Assembly: GCA_035936835.1 (NCBI GenBank)
Contig: DASYVT010000015.1
Coordinates: 1 to 55,576, forward strand
Reading direction: 5' to 3'
Origin: Candidatus Methylomirabilota bacterium
GTDB taxonomy: Bacteria > Methylomirabilota > Methylomirabilia > Rokubacteriales > CSP1-6
DNA length: 55,576 nucleotides
Below the pieces are notes generated by a model. That model did no database searches, was not told where the DNA came from, and saw only the letters and a program-made list of their open reading frames with translations. Below, piece after piece: positions 39,478-50,383 of the stretch. Made by a program: the position numbers and the translations under genes. The stretch's first letter is position 1. Each line of letters opens with the position of its first letter.

Positions 39478-39503
39478 CAGGGAGTCTTCACTCTCTCCGT
39501 CGG

Positions 39504-41051
39504 CTACGGGCCGACCTCCTTGACCTTCTGTCCGCCCGCAGACTGCACCAGGCGGTTGAGCGCGTTGACGTATGCCCGCGCGCTCGCCTCGATCACGTCC
39601 GTCGAGCTGCCCTTGCCCGGCACCACGGTGCCGTCGAAGTCCACCCTGACCGACACCTCGCCGAGCGCGTCCTTGCCCGAGGTGACGGATCGGAGCTGGT
39701 AGTCCTGCAGCCTGCCCTTGAGCCCCGTGATCGCGTCGATGGCGTTGAGCACGGCGTCCACGGGGCCGTCGCCGACGCCCGAGTCCTGGAAGACCTCCGT
39801 GTCCTTCTTGAGCCGCACGGTCGCCGACGGGATGATGCCCGTGCCGCTGATCGTGTGCAGGTAGTCGAGCGCGTACGTTTCCGGCACCTGGGCGATCTCA
39901 TCCTTGACGATCGAGATCAGGTCCTCGTCGAAGATCTCCTTCTTCTTGTCGGCGAGGTCCTTGAACCGCTTGAACGCCTTGCCGAGCTCGACGTCGTCCA
40001 GCTCGAACCCGAGCTCCTTCAGGCGCGCCGACAGCGCGGCCCGGCCCGAGTGCTTGCCCATGACGAGCTTGGTGGCGGCCCGGCCGATGTCCTCGGGCCG
40101 CATGATCTCGTACGTGAGCTTCTCCTTCAGCACACCGTCCTGGTGGATGCCCGCCTCGTGCGCGAAGGCGTTCTCGCCGACGATGGCCTTGTTGGGCTGG
40201 ACGCGCACGCCGGTGATCGACGACAGCAGGCGCGAGGACTTGAAGATCTCCTCCGTCCGCACCTGGGTGTCGGTCTCGAAGAAGTCCCGGCGTGTCTTGA
40301 GCGCCATCACGATCTCTTCGAGGGAGGCGTTGCCGGCCCGCTCCCCGATGCCGTTGACGGTGCACTCGATCTGCCGTGCCCCCGCCCGGATCGCCGCCAG
40401 CGAGTTGGCGACGGCCTGCCCCAGGTCGTTGTGGCAGTGCACGGAAAGCACGGCCTTGGCGCTGTTCCTGACCCGCTCCCGGATCTTCATGATCCGGTTG
40501 AACCACTCCTCGGGGATCGCGTAGCCGACAGTGTCCGGGATGTTGATTGTCCCGGCTCCGGCATCGATGACCGCCTCCAGGACCTCGCACATGTAGTCGA
40601 AGTCCGTACGGGAGGCGTCCTCGGGCGAGAACTCGACGTCCTGGCAGTACCCGCGCGCGTGCTTGACGGCCTCCACCGCCGCTTTCAGCACCTCCGCGCG
40701 GCTCTTCCTGAGCTTGTACTTGAGGTGGATGTCGGAGGTCGCCACGAACGTGTGGATGCGCGACCGGCGCGCGTACTTGACCGCTTCCCACGCCCGGTCG
40801 ATGTCGCCCAGGCCCACGCGGCTGAGACCGCAGATAATGGGCGAGCCCTCCAGCGAGCCCACCTGCTTGGCGACCTCGCGCACCGCCCCGAAGTCCTCGT
40901 CCGAGGAGATGGGGAAGCCGGCCTCGATGACGTCCACGTTGAGGCGCGCGAGCTGCCGCGCCATCTCGAGCTTCTCCTGCGTGTTCATCGAAAACCCGGG
41001 CGCCTGCTCGCCGTCCCGGAGCGTCGTGTCGAAGATCATGATGCGATCCAT
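39504..41051 (-). CDS. leuA: 2-isopropylmalate synthase
   Basis: First step of leucine synthesis: acetyl-CoA plus 2-ketoisovalerate. The protein is 515 aa with the full C-terminal regulatory (LeuA dimer) domain from about residue 390, so leucine feedback inhibition is expected. The catalytic barrel starts with IFDTTLRDGEQAPGFSM; metal ligands lie in SVHCHNDLGQAVANSL near residue 202, and GIGERAGNASLEE follows. The homologues citramalate synthase and homocitrate synthase are less likely given neighbours leuB and ilvC. Confidence 0.94.
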   Translation of the reverse strand: MDRIMIFDTTLRDGEQAPGFSMNTQEKLEMARQLARLNVDVIEAGFPISSDEDFGAVREVAKQVGSLEGSPIICGLSRVGLGDIDRAWEAVKYARRSRIHTFVATSDIHLKYKLRKSRAEVLKAAVEAVKHARGYCQDVEFSPEDASRTDFDYMCEVLEAVIDAGAGTINIPDTVGYAIPEEWFNRIMKIRERVRNSAKAVLSVHCHNDLGQAVANSLAAIRAGARQIECTVNGIGERAGNASLEEIVMALKTRRDFFETDTQVRTEEIFKSSRLLSSITGVRVQPNKAIVGENAFAHEAGIHQDGVLKEKLTYEIMRPEDIGRAATKLVMGKHSGRAALSARLKELGFELDDVELGKAFKRFKDLADKKKEIFDEDLISIVKDEIAQVPETYALDYLHTISGTGIIPSATVRLKKDTEVFQDSGVGDGPVDAVLNAIDAITGLKGRLQDYQLRSVTSGKDALGEVSVRVDFDGTVVPGKGSSTDVIEASARAYVNALNRLVQSAGGQKVKEVGP

Positions 41052-41069
41052 GGCCGCCTCCTCACCGCG

Positions 41070-41882
41070 CTAGAGCGCGTCCCTGGTTCCCTTCTCAATG
41101 GCCTGCACTTGATCGAGACGGCGGCGCGCCCACACGGGGCGCGTAGGACCGCTCAGCAGGTACAGCGAGAAGAGGATGAACAGGAACCACTGCGGGTGCG
41201 TCGCGACGATGAGCACTCCCAGGACCACGAGCACGAGCACCTGAGTGGGCTTGCGGCGCGCGAAGTCCACCTCTTTGAAGCTGTAGTAGCGGAACGTCGA
41301 GACCATGAGGAGCGCGACCACAACGGTCCCCACGCTGATGGCCGCCGCCTGCCAGCGCGTGATCTCGACGCCCTCGAGAAGGAGCGCGGTCGAGGCGACG
41401 ATGCCGGCCGCGGCCGGCGTCGGCAATCCCACGAAGTAGCGGCGGTCCGTGACGCCCTGGTGGACGTTGAAGCGGGCAAGCCGCAGGGCGCCGCAGATCA
41501 CGAAGAGGAAGGCGCCGAGCCAGGCGACGCGGCCCGCCTGCGAGAGGGCCAGCGCGTAGAGCATGAAGGCCGGGGCGACGCAGAACGACACCACGTCGGC
41601 CAGCGAGTCGAACTCCACGCCGAACTGGGTCGTGGTCCGGGTCAGCCGCGCGACTTTACCGTCGAGGATGTCCAACACCATGCCGACGAAGACGGCCACC
41701 GCCGCCTCGACGAAGCGGGCCTGGGCGGAGAGCACGATGGCGAGGAACCCGCAGAAGAGGTTGCCGGTCGTGAGCAGGCTCGGGAGCAGGAAGATGCCGC
41801 GGCGAGGATGCTCGCGCAGCTCCTGCCAGCGCCGGCGGCGCGGATGCCGCGCCCCCTCCCCGCTCTGATGTCGGCGTCTCAC
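41070..41882 (-). CDS. pssA: CDP-diacylglycerol--serine O-phosphatidyltransferase
   Basis: Integral membrane enzyme making phosphatidylserine. The protein is 270 aa with about seven helices. The CDP-alcohol phosphotransferase motif is complete: LDGKVARLTRTTTQFGVEFDSLAD, with the D-G-x2-A-R-x8-G-x3-D-x3-D spacing. A basic N-terminal stretch of about 30 residues precedes the first helix. Start is GTG 41880-41882, overlapping the psd stop by GTGA; a GTG five codons upstream is possible. It pairs with psd to make phosphatidylethanolamine. Confidence 0.92.
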   Translation of the reverse strand: MRRRHQSGEGARHPRRRRWQELREHPRRGIFLLPSLLTTGNLFCGFLAIVLSAQARFVEAAVAVFVGMVLDILDGKVARLTRTTTQFGVEFDSLADVVSFCVAPAFMLYALALSQAGRVAWLGAFLFVICGALRLARFNVHQGVTDRRYFVGLPTPAAAGIVASTALLLEGVEITRWQAAAISVGTVVVALLMVSTFRYYSFKEVDFARRKPTQVLVLVVLGVLIVATHPQWFLFILFSLYLLSGPTRPVWARRRLDQVQAIEKGTRDAL

Positions 41883-42520
41883 TTCAGCCCCCCCCACTGC
41901 AGCACTCCCATGATCGTCTCGCCGCCTCTGACCCTGTCACCCACCCGTACCCTGAGCGCAGTGCCCTGCGGCACCACCAGATCCGTCCGCGAGCCGAACC
42001 GGATCAGCCCGTAGCGCTCGCCTGCCTGGAGCTTGTCCCCCTGCCTCGCCCGGCACACGATGCGCCGCGCGAGCACGCCCGCGATCTGCTTCACCCCGAC
42101 CCTCGCGGCCTCGCCCTGGAGTGCGAGCGTGCAGCGCTCGTTCAGCTCCGAGGCCTCGTCCCGGTACGCGGCCACGAAGCGCCCGGCCACGTGCTGGACG
42201 CCTTCGACCAGGGCCGCCACCGGTGACCGGTTGACGTGCACGTCGAGCGGCGACAGGAATATGGACACCCGCACCGCCCGTCCCACCCACGGATCGTCGA
42301 TCTCCACGACCCGCATCACACGGCCATCCGCCGGGGCCAGGACCGCGCCCGGGACAACCGGCGCGATCCGATCGGGGTCGCGGAAGAACGCCAGGAAGCA
42401 CAGCGTCACCGCCCCCAGGGCGGCCGCCGCCGGCCACCAGCCCATCCAGCCCAGAATACACGCCGCCGCCGCGGGTGGGAAGATAAAGGGCCACCCCTCG
42501 GCGGCGACGGGAATGCGCAC
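41879..42520 (-). CDS. psd: Phosphatidylserine decarboxylase proenzyme
   Basis: Membrane-associated enzyme converting phosphatidylserine to phosphatidylethanolamine. It is the short (PSD-A) type, 213 aa from GTG 42518-42520, beginning VRIPVAAEGWPFIFPP as in relatives. One hydrophobic hairpin (residues 12-45) follows. Self-cleavage to create the pyruvoyl group is expected between Gly and Ser in IRFGSRTDLVVPQG near residue 184. SPLDVHVNRSPV carries the conserved His. A GTG five codons upstream (42533-42535) is an alternative start. Located between ilvC and pssA. Confidence 0.92.
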   Translation of the reverse strand: MRIPVAAEGWPFIFPPAAAACILGWMGWWPAAAALGAVTLCFLAFFRDPDRIAPVVPGAVLAPADGRVMRVVEIDDPWVGRAVRVSIFLSPLDVHVNRSPVAALVEGVQHVAGRFVAAYRDEASELNERCTLALQGEAARVGVKQIAGVLARRIVCRARQGDKLQAGERYGLIRFGSRTDLVVPQGTALRVRVGDRVRGGETIMGVLQWGGLK

Positions 42521-42537
42521 GCGCTCCCCCGCCACCG

Positions 42538-43542
42538 CTACATCCGCGGCGGCTTGATCCAGGACATCATCTTGCGCAGCCGCGCCCCGACTTCCTCGAT
42601 CTGGTGCTCGGCCTCGCGCTTCCTCATCGCGAGGAACCCGGCGCGGTGGGCCTGGTTCTCCAGGATCCACTCGCGCGCGAACTGGCCGGACTGGATCTCG
42701 CCCAGGATGCGCTTCATCTCTGCCTTGGTCTCGGAGCTGACGACGCGCGGGCCGCGCGTGTAGTCGCCGTACTCGGCCGTGTCGGAGACGGAGTACCGCA
42801 TGTAGGCGAGGCCGCCCTGGTAGAAGAGGTCAACGATCAGCTTCATCTCGTGCATGCACTCGAAGTAGGCGACCTCCGGCTGGTAGCCCGCCTCGACCAG
42901 GGTCTCGAAGGCGGCCTTGATCAGGTGCGAGACGCCGCCGCACAGCGTCGTCTGCTCGCCGAAGAGATCCGTCTCCGTCTCTTCCTTGAACGTCGTCTCG
43001 ATGACGCCCGCGCGCGTGCAGCCGACGCCCTTGCCGTACGCCAGCGCGACGTCCCGCGCCTTCCCCGAGACGTCCTGGTACACCGCGACGAGGGCCGGCA
43101 CGCCCGGGCCCTGGGTGAAGAGGTCGCGCATGACGTGGCCGGGAGCTTTCGGCGCGATCATCGAGACGTCCACGTCGGGCGACGGCACGACCTGGTTGAA
43201 GTGGATGTTGAAGCCGTGGGCGAACATGAGCGTCTTGCCCTTACCGAGCACGCCCTTGATCGACTCCTCGTAGACCTGCCGCTGGGTCTGGTCCGGGAGC
43301 AGGATCATGATGATGTCGGCCGCGGCGGCGGCGTCGTTGACCGTCATGACCTTGAGCCCGGCCTTCTCGGCCGCGGCCCAGCTCTTCGAGCCCTTGTACA
43401 AGCCTACGATGACATCCTGCCCCGAGTCCTTCAGGTTCAGCGCGTGCGCGTGCCCCTGGCTGCCGTAGCCGATGATGGCGATCTTCCTGCTCTTGATCAG
43501 CCCGAGGTCAGCGTCCTGGTCGTAGAAAATCTTCGCCGGCAT
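42538..43542 (-). CDS. ilvC: Ketol-acid reductoisomerase
   Basis: Class I enzyme of valine and isoleucine synthesis, 334 aa. The NADPH fold [21 protein letters not shown] is near residue 20. The metal-binding Asp/Glu segment [26 protein letters not shown] is near residue 178, and the second is in [14 protein letters not shown] near 225. Start ATG 43540-43542. A 23-bp gap follows ilvH. Confidence 0.97.
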   Translation of the reverse strand: MPAKIFYDQDADLGLIKSRKIAIIGYGSQGHAHALNLKDSGQDVIVGLYKGSKSWAAAEKAGLKVMTVNDAAAAADIIMILLPDQTQRQVYEESIKGVLGKGKTLMFAHGFNIHFNQVVPSPDVDVSMIAPKAPGHVMRDLFTQGPGVPALVAVYQDVSGKARDVALAYGKGVGCTRAGVIETTFKEETETDLFGEQTTLCGGVSHLIKAAFETLVEAGYQPEVAYFECMHEMKLIVDLFYQGGLAYMRYSVSDTAEYGDYTRGPRVVSSETKAEMKRILGEIQSGQFAREWILENQAHRAGFLAMRKREAEHQIEEVGARLRKMMSWIKPPRM

Positions 43543-43565
43543 GACGTGTGCTCTCCTCTGAGTTG

Positions 43566-44156
43566 TTAGTCCGCGAACCCGACCACGCGCGGGTCCTGGT
43601 TGGCCGGCTGCGCCGGGGCGACCTTGCCGAGCTTTTCCTCCACGCGCCGCAGCCGCGCCTTCGGGCTCCGGGCGATGGCGACCTTGCCCGTCCGCACGAC
43701 TTCCTGGATGCCGAAGGGCCGGAGCAGCTCGAGGATGGCCTCGATCTTGGTCTCCTCGCCCGTGACCTCGAGGGTGTAGCTCGCGGCGGTGACGTCGACG
43801 ACCTTCGCGCGGAAGATGTCCGCGATCCGGAGGATCTCGGCGCGGGCGGCGGGCTCCGCGTTCACGCGGATCAGCAGCATCTCCCGCTCCACGTGGGTCT
43901 CCACGCTCAGGTCGATGACCTTGATGACGTCGATGAGCTTGTGCAGCTGCTTCATGACCTGCTCGATGACGAAGGCGTCCCCGTTGACGACGAGCGTCAT
44001 GCGCGAGACGGAGGGGTCGAGGGTTTCCCCGACCGACAGGCTCTCGATGTTGTACCCCCGCGCTGAGAAGAGCCCGGCCACGCGCGAGAGCACGCCGAAC
44101 TTGTTCTCGACCAGGACCGCGATCGTGTGTTTCGTGTTCCCCGACGCGTCGGCCAC
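43566..44156 (-). CDS. ilvH: Acetolactate synthase small (regulatory) subunit
   Basis: Binds the catalytic subunit IlvB, raises its activity and confers valine inhibition. The protein is 196 aa from GTG 44154-44156. An ACT domain lies at residues 8-80 ([34 protein letters not shown]) and a second ACT-like domain at 85-160. A charged tail ([27 protein letters not shown]) is longer than in E. coli IlvH. It starts 2 bp after the ilvB stop. No other start codon fits better. Confidence 0.95.
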   Translation of the reverse strand: MADASGNTKHTIAVLVENKFGVLSRVAGLFSARGYNIESLSVGETLDPSVSRMTLVVNGDAFVIEQVMKQLHKLIDVIKVIDLSVETHVEREMLLIRVNAEPAARAEILRIADIFRAKVVDVTAASYTLEVTGEETKIEAILELLRPFGIQEVVRTGKVAIARSPKARLRRVEEKLGKVAPAQPANQDPRVVGFAD

Positions 44157-44158
44157 GG

Positions 44159-45913
<1,755 letters not shown>

Positions 45914-45952
45914 TGCCCTTCCCTCCATGGGTACATCTTGGGGTTCATCTGG

Positions 45953-46036
45953 TTAGAGGAGCCCCGCCGAAGTCAGGCTCTCCTTGCCGCGGAAGGGCGT
46001 GGGCACAGGGACGTAGACGCCGTAGAAGTCACGCAT
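45953..46036 (-). pseudogene. 27-codon ORF resembling the N-terminus of a DapA-family aldolase
   Basis: ATG 46034-46036 follows a strong GGGGGAGG and overlaps the ppdK stop. The 27-residue product reads YGVYVPVPTPFRGKE early on, the opening strand of dihydrodipicolinate synthase-family enzymes, and then stops. Only 24-39 bp separate it from ilvB, so the rest of the gene is missing, not frameshifted. A deletion remnant is the simplest reading. A translated leader peptide for ilvB is the alternative, but it lacks the run of Leu/Val/Ile codons and the following hairpins of ilv attenuators. Confidence 0.55.
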
Positions 46037-48770
46037 GGGACCTCCCCCTGGCGGCGGGCCGCGGTTGCTTGATCTGGGCCTGGGCGGACGCGAGCCACGC
46101 GATCGGCACCATGTACGGCGAGCACGAAACGTAGTCCATGCCGACGCGATGACAGAACTCGACCGAAGACGGCTCGCCGCCGTGTTCGCCACAAATGCCT
46201 ACCTTGAGCTTCGGCTTCGTCTTGCGGCCGCGCTGGATCCCGAACTCGATCAACTCCCCGACCCCTTCCTGGTCCAGCACCGCGAAGGGATCATCCGGGA
46301 GCAGTTTCTTCTCGAGGTAGAAAGGCAGGAACTTGCCGATGTCGTCCCGGCTGTAACCGAATGTCATCTGCGTCAGGTCGTTCGTACCGAACGAGAAGAA
46401 GTCCGCGTGCTCGGCGAGCTTGTCGGCGATCAGGGCGGCGCGCGGCACTTCAATCATCGTGCCGACGGTGTAGGCGACCTTCGCGCCCATCTCGGCCACG
46501 GTCTTGTCGGCCATGCGCACGGTCATGTCGCGCGTGATCTTCATCTCGGGGACGGTGCCCGTGAGGGGGATCATGATCTCGGGCTCCACCCGGACGCCCC
46601 GTCTCGCCACCTCGCACGCCGCCTCCATGATCGCCCGCACCTGCATCTCGTAGATCTCGGGAAAGGTGATGCCGAGCCGGCAGCCGCGGTGCCCGAGCAT
46701 GGGGTTGGCTTCCTGGAGGGCCTCGATCCGCGCCTTGACCGCGCCCAGCTCCTGGTGGCGCGCCGGGTTGATGCCGAGCGCGTCGAGCCGCGTGTACTCC
46801 TCGAGCACTTCCTTGTATTTGGGCAGGAACTCGTGGAGCGGCGGATCCAGCAGCCGGATCGTCACCGGGTAGCCGTTCATCGCCGTGAAGATCCCGATGA
46901 AATCCTCACGCTGGAACGGGAGGAGTCTGTCCACGGCCTTGCGCCGGGCCTGCTCGTCACCGGCCATGATCATCTCGCGGACGATCGGGATGCGGTCGTC
47001 CTTGAAGAACATGTGCTCGGTGCGGACGAGGCCGATGCCTTCCGCCTCGAACTCCTCCCGCGCCTTCGCGGCATCGTTCGGCGTATCGGCGTTGGCACGC
47101 ACCCGTGTCGTGCTCGCCTTCCGGGCCCAGGCCAGGAGCTGCCGGAACTCCGCCGAGAGTTTCGGGTCCACGAGCGGCAGGGCGCCCATGACCACCTCAC
47201 CCGTCGCGCCGTTCAGCGTGACGACCTGCCCTTCGCGCACCACCGCTCGGCCGGCACGGAAGAGCCGGTTCTCCTCGTCCACGATCACGTCGCCCGCGCC
47301 CACCACGCAGCTCTTGCCCCACCCGCGCGCCACGACGGCCGCGTGAGAAGTCAGGCCGCCCCGGGAGGTCAGGACCCCCTGAGCCGCGTGCATCCCTGCC
47401 ACGTCCTCCGGCGAGGTCTCCTGCCGGACCAGGATCACGTGCTCCTCGCGGAGCGCCATCTCGACGGCCTTCTCGGGGTCGAACACGACCTTGCCCACCG
47501 CCGCCGCGGGCGTGGCGGCCAGCCCACGAGCGATGGCCGTGTACTTGGCCCGCGGATCCACGGTCTTCACGAGGAGCTGGTTGAGCGAGGCTGGCTCGAC
47601 GCGCAGCAGGGCCGTGTCCCGGTCGATCAGGCGCTCCCGCACCATCTCGACGGCGATGCGCACGGCCGCGCCAGCGGTGCGCTTCCCGGAGCGCGTCTGG
47701 AGGATGAAGAGCCGCCCTTCCTGAACGGTGAACTCGATGTCCTGCATGTCGCGGTAGTGGCGCTCGAGGCGGTCCTTGATGGTCACGAGCTCGTCGTAGA
47801 CCGCCGGCATGCTGTCCTTGAGGGTGGCGATGGGCTGCGGGGTGCGGATGCCCGCGACGACGTCCTCCCCCTGCGCGTTGATGAGGAACTCGCCGAAGAA
47901 GCGTCGCTCCCCGCTCGACGGATCACGCGTGAAGCAGACGCCCGTGCCGGAGGACTCACCCAGGTTGCCGAAGACCATGGCCATGACGGTGACCGCGGTG
48001 CCCCAGTCGTCCGGCAGCCGGTGGATGCGCCGGTAGTCCACCGCCTTCTTCGCGTACCACGAGTCGAAGACGGCGTTCACCGCGAGCTTGAGCTGCTCGG
48101 GCGGATCTTGAGGGAAGGGCTTGCCCGTGCGCGTCTGGACGAGTCGCTTGAACTCGGCCACGAGGGTCTTGAGGGGCTCGGGCTGGAGATCCGCGTCGCT
48201 CTTCGCCCGCGCGGCGGCCTTCGCGCGGTCGAGCAATTCGTCAAACGCGCGGCGCTCGATGCCGAGCACGACGTCGCCAAAGATCGTGATGAACCTCCGG
48301 TAGCAGTCCCACGCGAAGCGCTCGTTCTTGGTCCAGCGCGCGAGGCCGATCACCGTCCGGTCGTTGAGCCCGAGGTTCAGCACGGTGTCCATCATGCCGG
48401 GCATCGACGCGCGCGCGCCCGAGCGCACCGACACGAGAAGCGGCTTGGCCGTGTCCCCAAGCCGGAGCTCGACCGCGGCCTCGAGGCGCGCCATCCCGCC
48501 CTCGACCTGCTCCCAGAGCCCCGCGGGATGCTTGCGGCCCCCGGAGCTGTAGGCGGCCCAGGCTTCCGTCGTGATCGTGAAGCCGGGAGGCACGGACACC
48601 CCCACGTTGGTCATCTCCGCCAGCTCGCACCCCTTGCCGCCCAAGAGGTGGCGGAGGGCGCTCGAGCCGTCCGCCTTGCCGTTGGCGAAGGAGTACACGT
48701 ACCTGGGTCGGCGAGGGGCAGGGCTCGGGGACTTTGTCCGTGCTCTCCGGCGTGACGTGGCGCGCGCCAT
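46029..48770 (-). CDS. ppdK: Pyruvate, phosphate dikinase
   Basis: Interconverts pyruvate plus ATP plus phosphate with PEP, AMP and pyrophosphate. The protein is 913 aa, slightly long because of a basic, Ser/Arg/Pro-rich N-terminus (residues 1-24). The ATP-grasp domain starts YVYSFANGKADGSS and includes LLGGKGCELAEMT. The phosphorylated His lies in TSRGGLTSHAAVVARGWGKSCVVG near residue 460. The PEP/pyruvate barrel includes MLGHRGCRLGITFPEIYEMQ and the catalytic Cys in VGICGEHGGEPSSVEFCH. Start ATG 48768-48770 has GAGGGGG 7 nt upstream. It could feed PEP made from pyruvate into biosynthesis. Confidence 0.96.
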   Translation of the reverse strand: MARATSRRRARTKSPSPAPRRPRYVYSFANGKADGSSALRHLLGGKGCELAEMTNVGVSVPPGFTITTEAWAAYSSGGRKHPAGLWEQVEGGMARLEAAVELRLGDTAKPLLVSVRSGARASMPGMMDTVLNLGLNDRTVIGLARWTKNERFAWDCYRRFITIFGDVVLGIERRAFDELLDRAKAAARAKSDADLQPEPLKTLVAEFKRLVQTRTGKPFPQDPPEQLKLAVNAVFDSWYAKKAVDYRRIHRLPDDWGTAVTVMAMVFGNLGESSGTGVCFTRDPSSGERRFFGEFLINAQGEDVVAGIRTPQPIATLKDSMPAVYDELVTIKDRLERHYRDMQDIEFTVQEGRLFILQTRSGKRTAGAAVRIAVEMVRERLIDRDTALLRVEPASLNQLLVKTVDPRAKYTAIARGLAATPAAAVGKVVFDPEKAVEMALREEHVILVRQETSPEDVAGMHAAQGVLTSRGGLTSHAAVVARGWGKSCVVGAGDVIVDEENRLFRAGRAVVREGQVVTLNGATGEVVMGALPLVDPKLSAEFRQLLAWARKASTTRVRANADTPNDAAKAREEFEAEGIGLVRTEHMFFKDDRIPIVREMIMAGDEQARRKAVDRLLPFQREDFIGIFTAMNGYPVTIRLLDPPLHEFLPKYKEVLEEYTRLDALGINPARHQELGAVKARIEALQEANPMLGHRGCRLGITFPEIYEMQVRAIMEAACEVARRGVRVEPEIMIPLTGTVPEMKITRDMTVRMADKTVAEMGAKVAYTVGTMIEVPRAALIADKLAEHADFFSFGTNDLTQMTFGYSRDDIGKFLPFYLEKKLLPDDPFAVLDQEGVGELIEFGIQRGRKTKPKLKVGICGEHGGEPSSVEFCHRVGMDYVSCSPYMVPIAWLASAQAQIKQPRPAARGRSHA

Positions 48771-48800
48771 ACAGAGACCCCCTCGGTCGGGCCGGACATT

Positions 48801-48831
48801 CTGCAGAGAAACAATGGCTGCAGAGAAACAA
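48801..48831 (-). repeat. 14-bp direct repeat in the ppdK leader
   Basis: Identical 14-bp copies at 48801-48814 and 48818-48831, each reading TTGTTTCTCTGCAG on the transcribed strand, 3 bp apart. They follow the hairpin at 48834-48854. Confidence 0.85.
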
Positions 48832-48833
48832 AG

Positions 48834-48854
48834 GCAGGCCCCGAAGAGGCCTGC
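48834..48854 (-). terminator. Hairpin with T-rich tail between the gntR gene and ppdK
   Basis: GCAGGCC (48848-48854 on plus as GGCCTGC) pairs over 7 bp with GGCCTGC around a 7-nt loop, followed on the transcribed strand by CTTTGTTT. It can end transcripts from the regulator gene 76 bp upstream. Because the ppdK promoter lies even further upstream, it may also attenuate ppdK. Which role applies is not clear from sequence. Confidence 0.5.
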
Positions 48855-48865
48855 GTTATCCAAAG

Positions 48866-48895
48866 ATGCTACTCCGAGTGGCAGCCGGGTGTCAA
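48866..48895 (-). promoter_or_regulatory. Candidate promoter of ppdK
   Basis: TTGACA (48890-48895), 18-bp spacer, TAGCAT (48866-48871). The -35 is perfect and the -10 is the same hexamer as in the yeeE promoter. Predicted start near 48859, leader about 89 nt including the hairpin and the direct repeat. Confidence 0.6.
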
Positions 48896-48929
48896 TGAAT
48901 ATTCTTCCGCAACAGGCACTTACGAGGTT

Positions 48930-49682
48930 CTAGCGGGGTCGCTCTCCACGGGCTTTGGCCTTGGAAGCCCGGCGGCCTGGTTTGCGCCCGCCCGGCAAGC
49001 CGCCGACGAGCTTCGCGACCGCCATCAGATGGTCGAGCATCGCCCGCCGCGCTCCGGCCTCGTCGCGGCGGCGGATAGCGCCAAGGATCCGCCTGTGGTC
49101 CTGATGGGAGCGTCTCGGTCTGCCGGGCGTGTGCAGGCTCTCCTCCCGGCTCTGCGCCAGGAGATCCACGAGCGCGTTGACGATGCGAACGATCGCCCGG
49201 TTGTGAGCGGCGGCGGCGATGGCCGCGTGGAGCGCCGAGTCCTGGGCCATGCCTGTGCGCCCGTGCGCGACCTCGCGCGCCTGCTCGGCGAGGATGCGCT
49301 CCATATCGGCTAGGTCGTCCCGGGTCGCGCGTCGCGCCGCAAGAGCCGCGATCGCGGGCTCGATGAGGCGGCGCGCCTCGAAGAGCTCTCCCACCGCCTC
49401 GCGGTAAGGCAGGATGACGAGGGCCAGGGGCTCGATGAGGGCCTCGACCGAGATGTCACGGACGAAGGCGCCTTCCCCCGCCCTGATGTCGATCAAGCCG
49501 CGGCTCTGCAGCGACCGCAGCGCCTCGCGCACCGAGGTGCGGCTGACGCGGAAGCGCTCGGCCAGGTCCCGCTCCGGCGGCAACCTGTCGCCGGACTTGA
49601 GATGGCCGTCGGCGATCAAGGCCCTGACCTGGCGGACGATGTCCTCGTAGATCCGGACGGACTTGACGGGCTCGAGATCCAT
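48930..49682 (-). CDS. GntR-family transcriptional regulator, FadR subfamily
   Basis: 250-aa regulator. The winged HTH (residues 8-75) contains SGDRLPPERDLAERFRVSRTSVREALRSLQSRGLIDIRAGEGAFV. The C-terminal FCD domain (about 95-225) keeps the metal/ligand residues of the family in DSALHAAIAAAAHNRAIV and HQDHRRILGAI. A basic tail (GGRKPGRRASKAKARGERPR) follows. FadR-subfamily members usually sense carboxylic acids; the nearby tctCBA transporter or ppdK could be targets. Start ATG 49680-49682 or GTG one codon earlier, both overlapping the terC end. Confidence 0.9.
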   Translation of the reverse strand: MDLEPVKSVRIYEDIVRQVRALIADGHLKSGDRLPPERDLAERFRVSRTSVREALRSLQSRGLIDIRAGEGAFVRDISVEALIEPLALVILPYREAVGELFEARRLIEPAIAALAARRATRDDLADMERILAEQAREVAHGRTGMAQDSALHAAIAAAAHNRAIVRIVNALVDLLAQSREESLHTPGRPRRSHQDHRRILGAIRRRDEAGARRAMLDHLMAVAKLVGGLPGGRKPGRRASKAKARGERPR

Positions 49683-50383
49683 CACACCCGCTTGCGCTCA
49701 CGGCCCGGGCGGGCGGCCGACCGGCTGAGCCACCATCCGAGGCCGAGCACGAACACGCCGAGAACGATCGACAGCCACTGGTCGGCAGCGTCGGCCGCGT
49801 GGCCCAGCCAGCGCTCGACGATGGGGTCATTGGCCATCATCTCGCCGGCCACATATCCCAGCACTCCGCCTCCGAGCCAGACAATCCACTCGTGGCGGGC
49901 CATGAGGTTGGCCAGGAGCCCGCTGCCCCAGACGACGAGCGGCAGCGAGAGCGCAATCCCGAAAACGACGAGGACCATGTCACCCTTGGCGGCGGCCGCG
50001 ACGCCGAGCACATTGTCGAGGCTCATGGTCACGTCGGCCACAATGATGATCCAGATCGCCTCCCTGAGCGACGTGCCGTGTCGCGTGCCCGCATGGTCGA
50101 CCTGGCCGGGGCGCACGAGCCGGACGGCGATCCAGATCAGGGCCAGTCCGCCCGCGAGCTGGAGCAGCGGGATTCGCAGGAGGAAGCTCACGACCGCGAT
50201 GAAGGCGACGCGGAGACCCACGGCGCCTACTGTGCCCCAGATCCGCCCGAGGAGCTTCTGCCGCGGCGGCAGGTCGCGCACGGCCAGCGCGATCACGAGG
50301 GCGTTGTCGCCGGCAAGCGAGATGTCGATCAGGATGATGCCGAGGAGCCGCGCCCAGAACTCAGGGTCCAGGAGCGCCGTCAT
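49682..50383 (-). CDS. TerC-family integral membrane protein (copy 1)
   Basis: Membrane protein, 233 aa, about seven helices, TerC/YjbE family. The signature acidic motifs are present: LAGDNALVIALAVRDLP near residue 24 and VADVTMSLDNVLGVAAA near 125. Family members are linked to tellurite resistance or to export of metals such as manganese during metalation of exported proteins. Start ATG 50381-50383 overlaps the next copy by ATGA. It is a paralogue of its neighbour with the same architecture. Confidence 0.88.
   Translation of the reverse strand: MTALLDPEFWARLLGIILIDISLAGDNALVIALAVRDLPPRQKLLGRIWGTVGAVGLRVAFIAVVSFLLRIPLLQLAGGLALIWIAVRLVRPGQVDHAGTRHGTSLREAIWIIIVADVTMSLDNVLGVAAAAKGDMVLVVFGIALSLPLVVWGSGLLANLMARHEWIVWLGGGVLGYVAGEMMANDPIVERWLGHAADAADQWLSIVLGVFVLGLGWWLSRSAARPGRERKRV

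Noticed and set aside
39468-42014. An 848-codon plus-strand frame across leuB, leuA and pssA
   Set aside because: It spans three confirmed minus-strand genes and their spacers, has no domain, and shows the same shadow composition.
46035-48755. A 906-codon plus-strand frame opposite ppdK
   Set aside because: Exact antisense shadow of ppdK codons with no recognisable motif.
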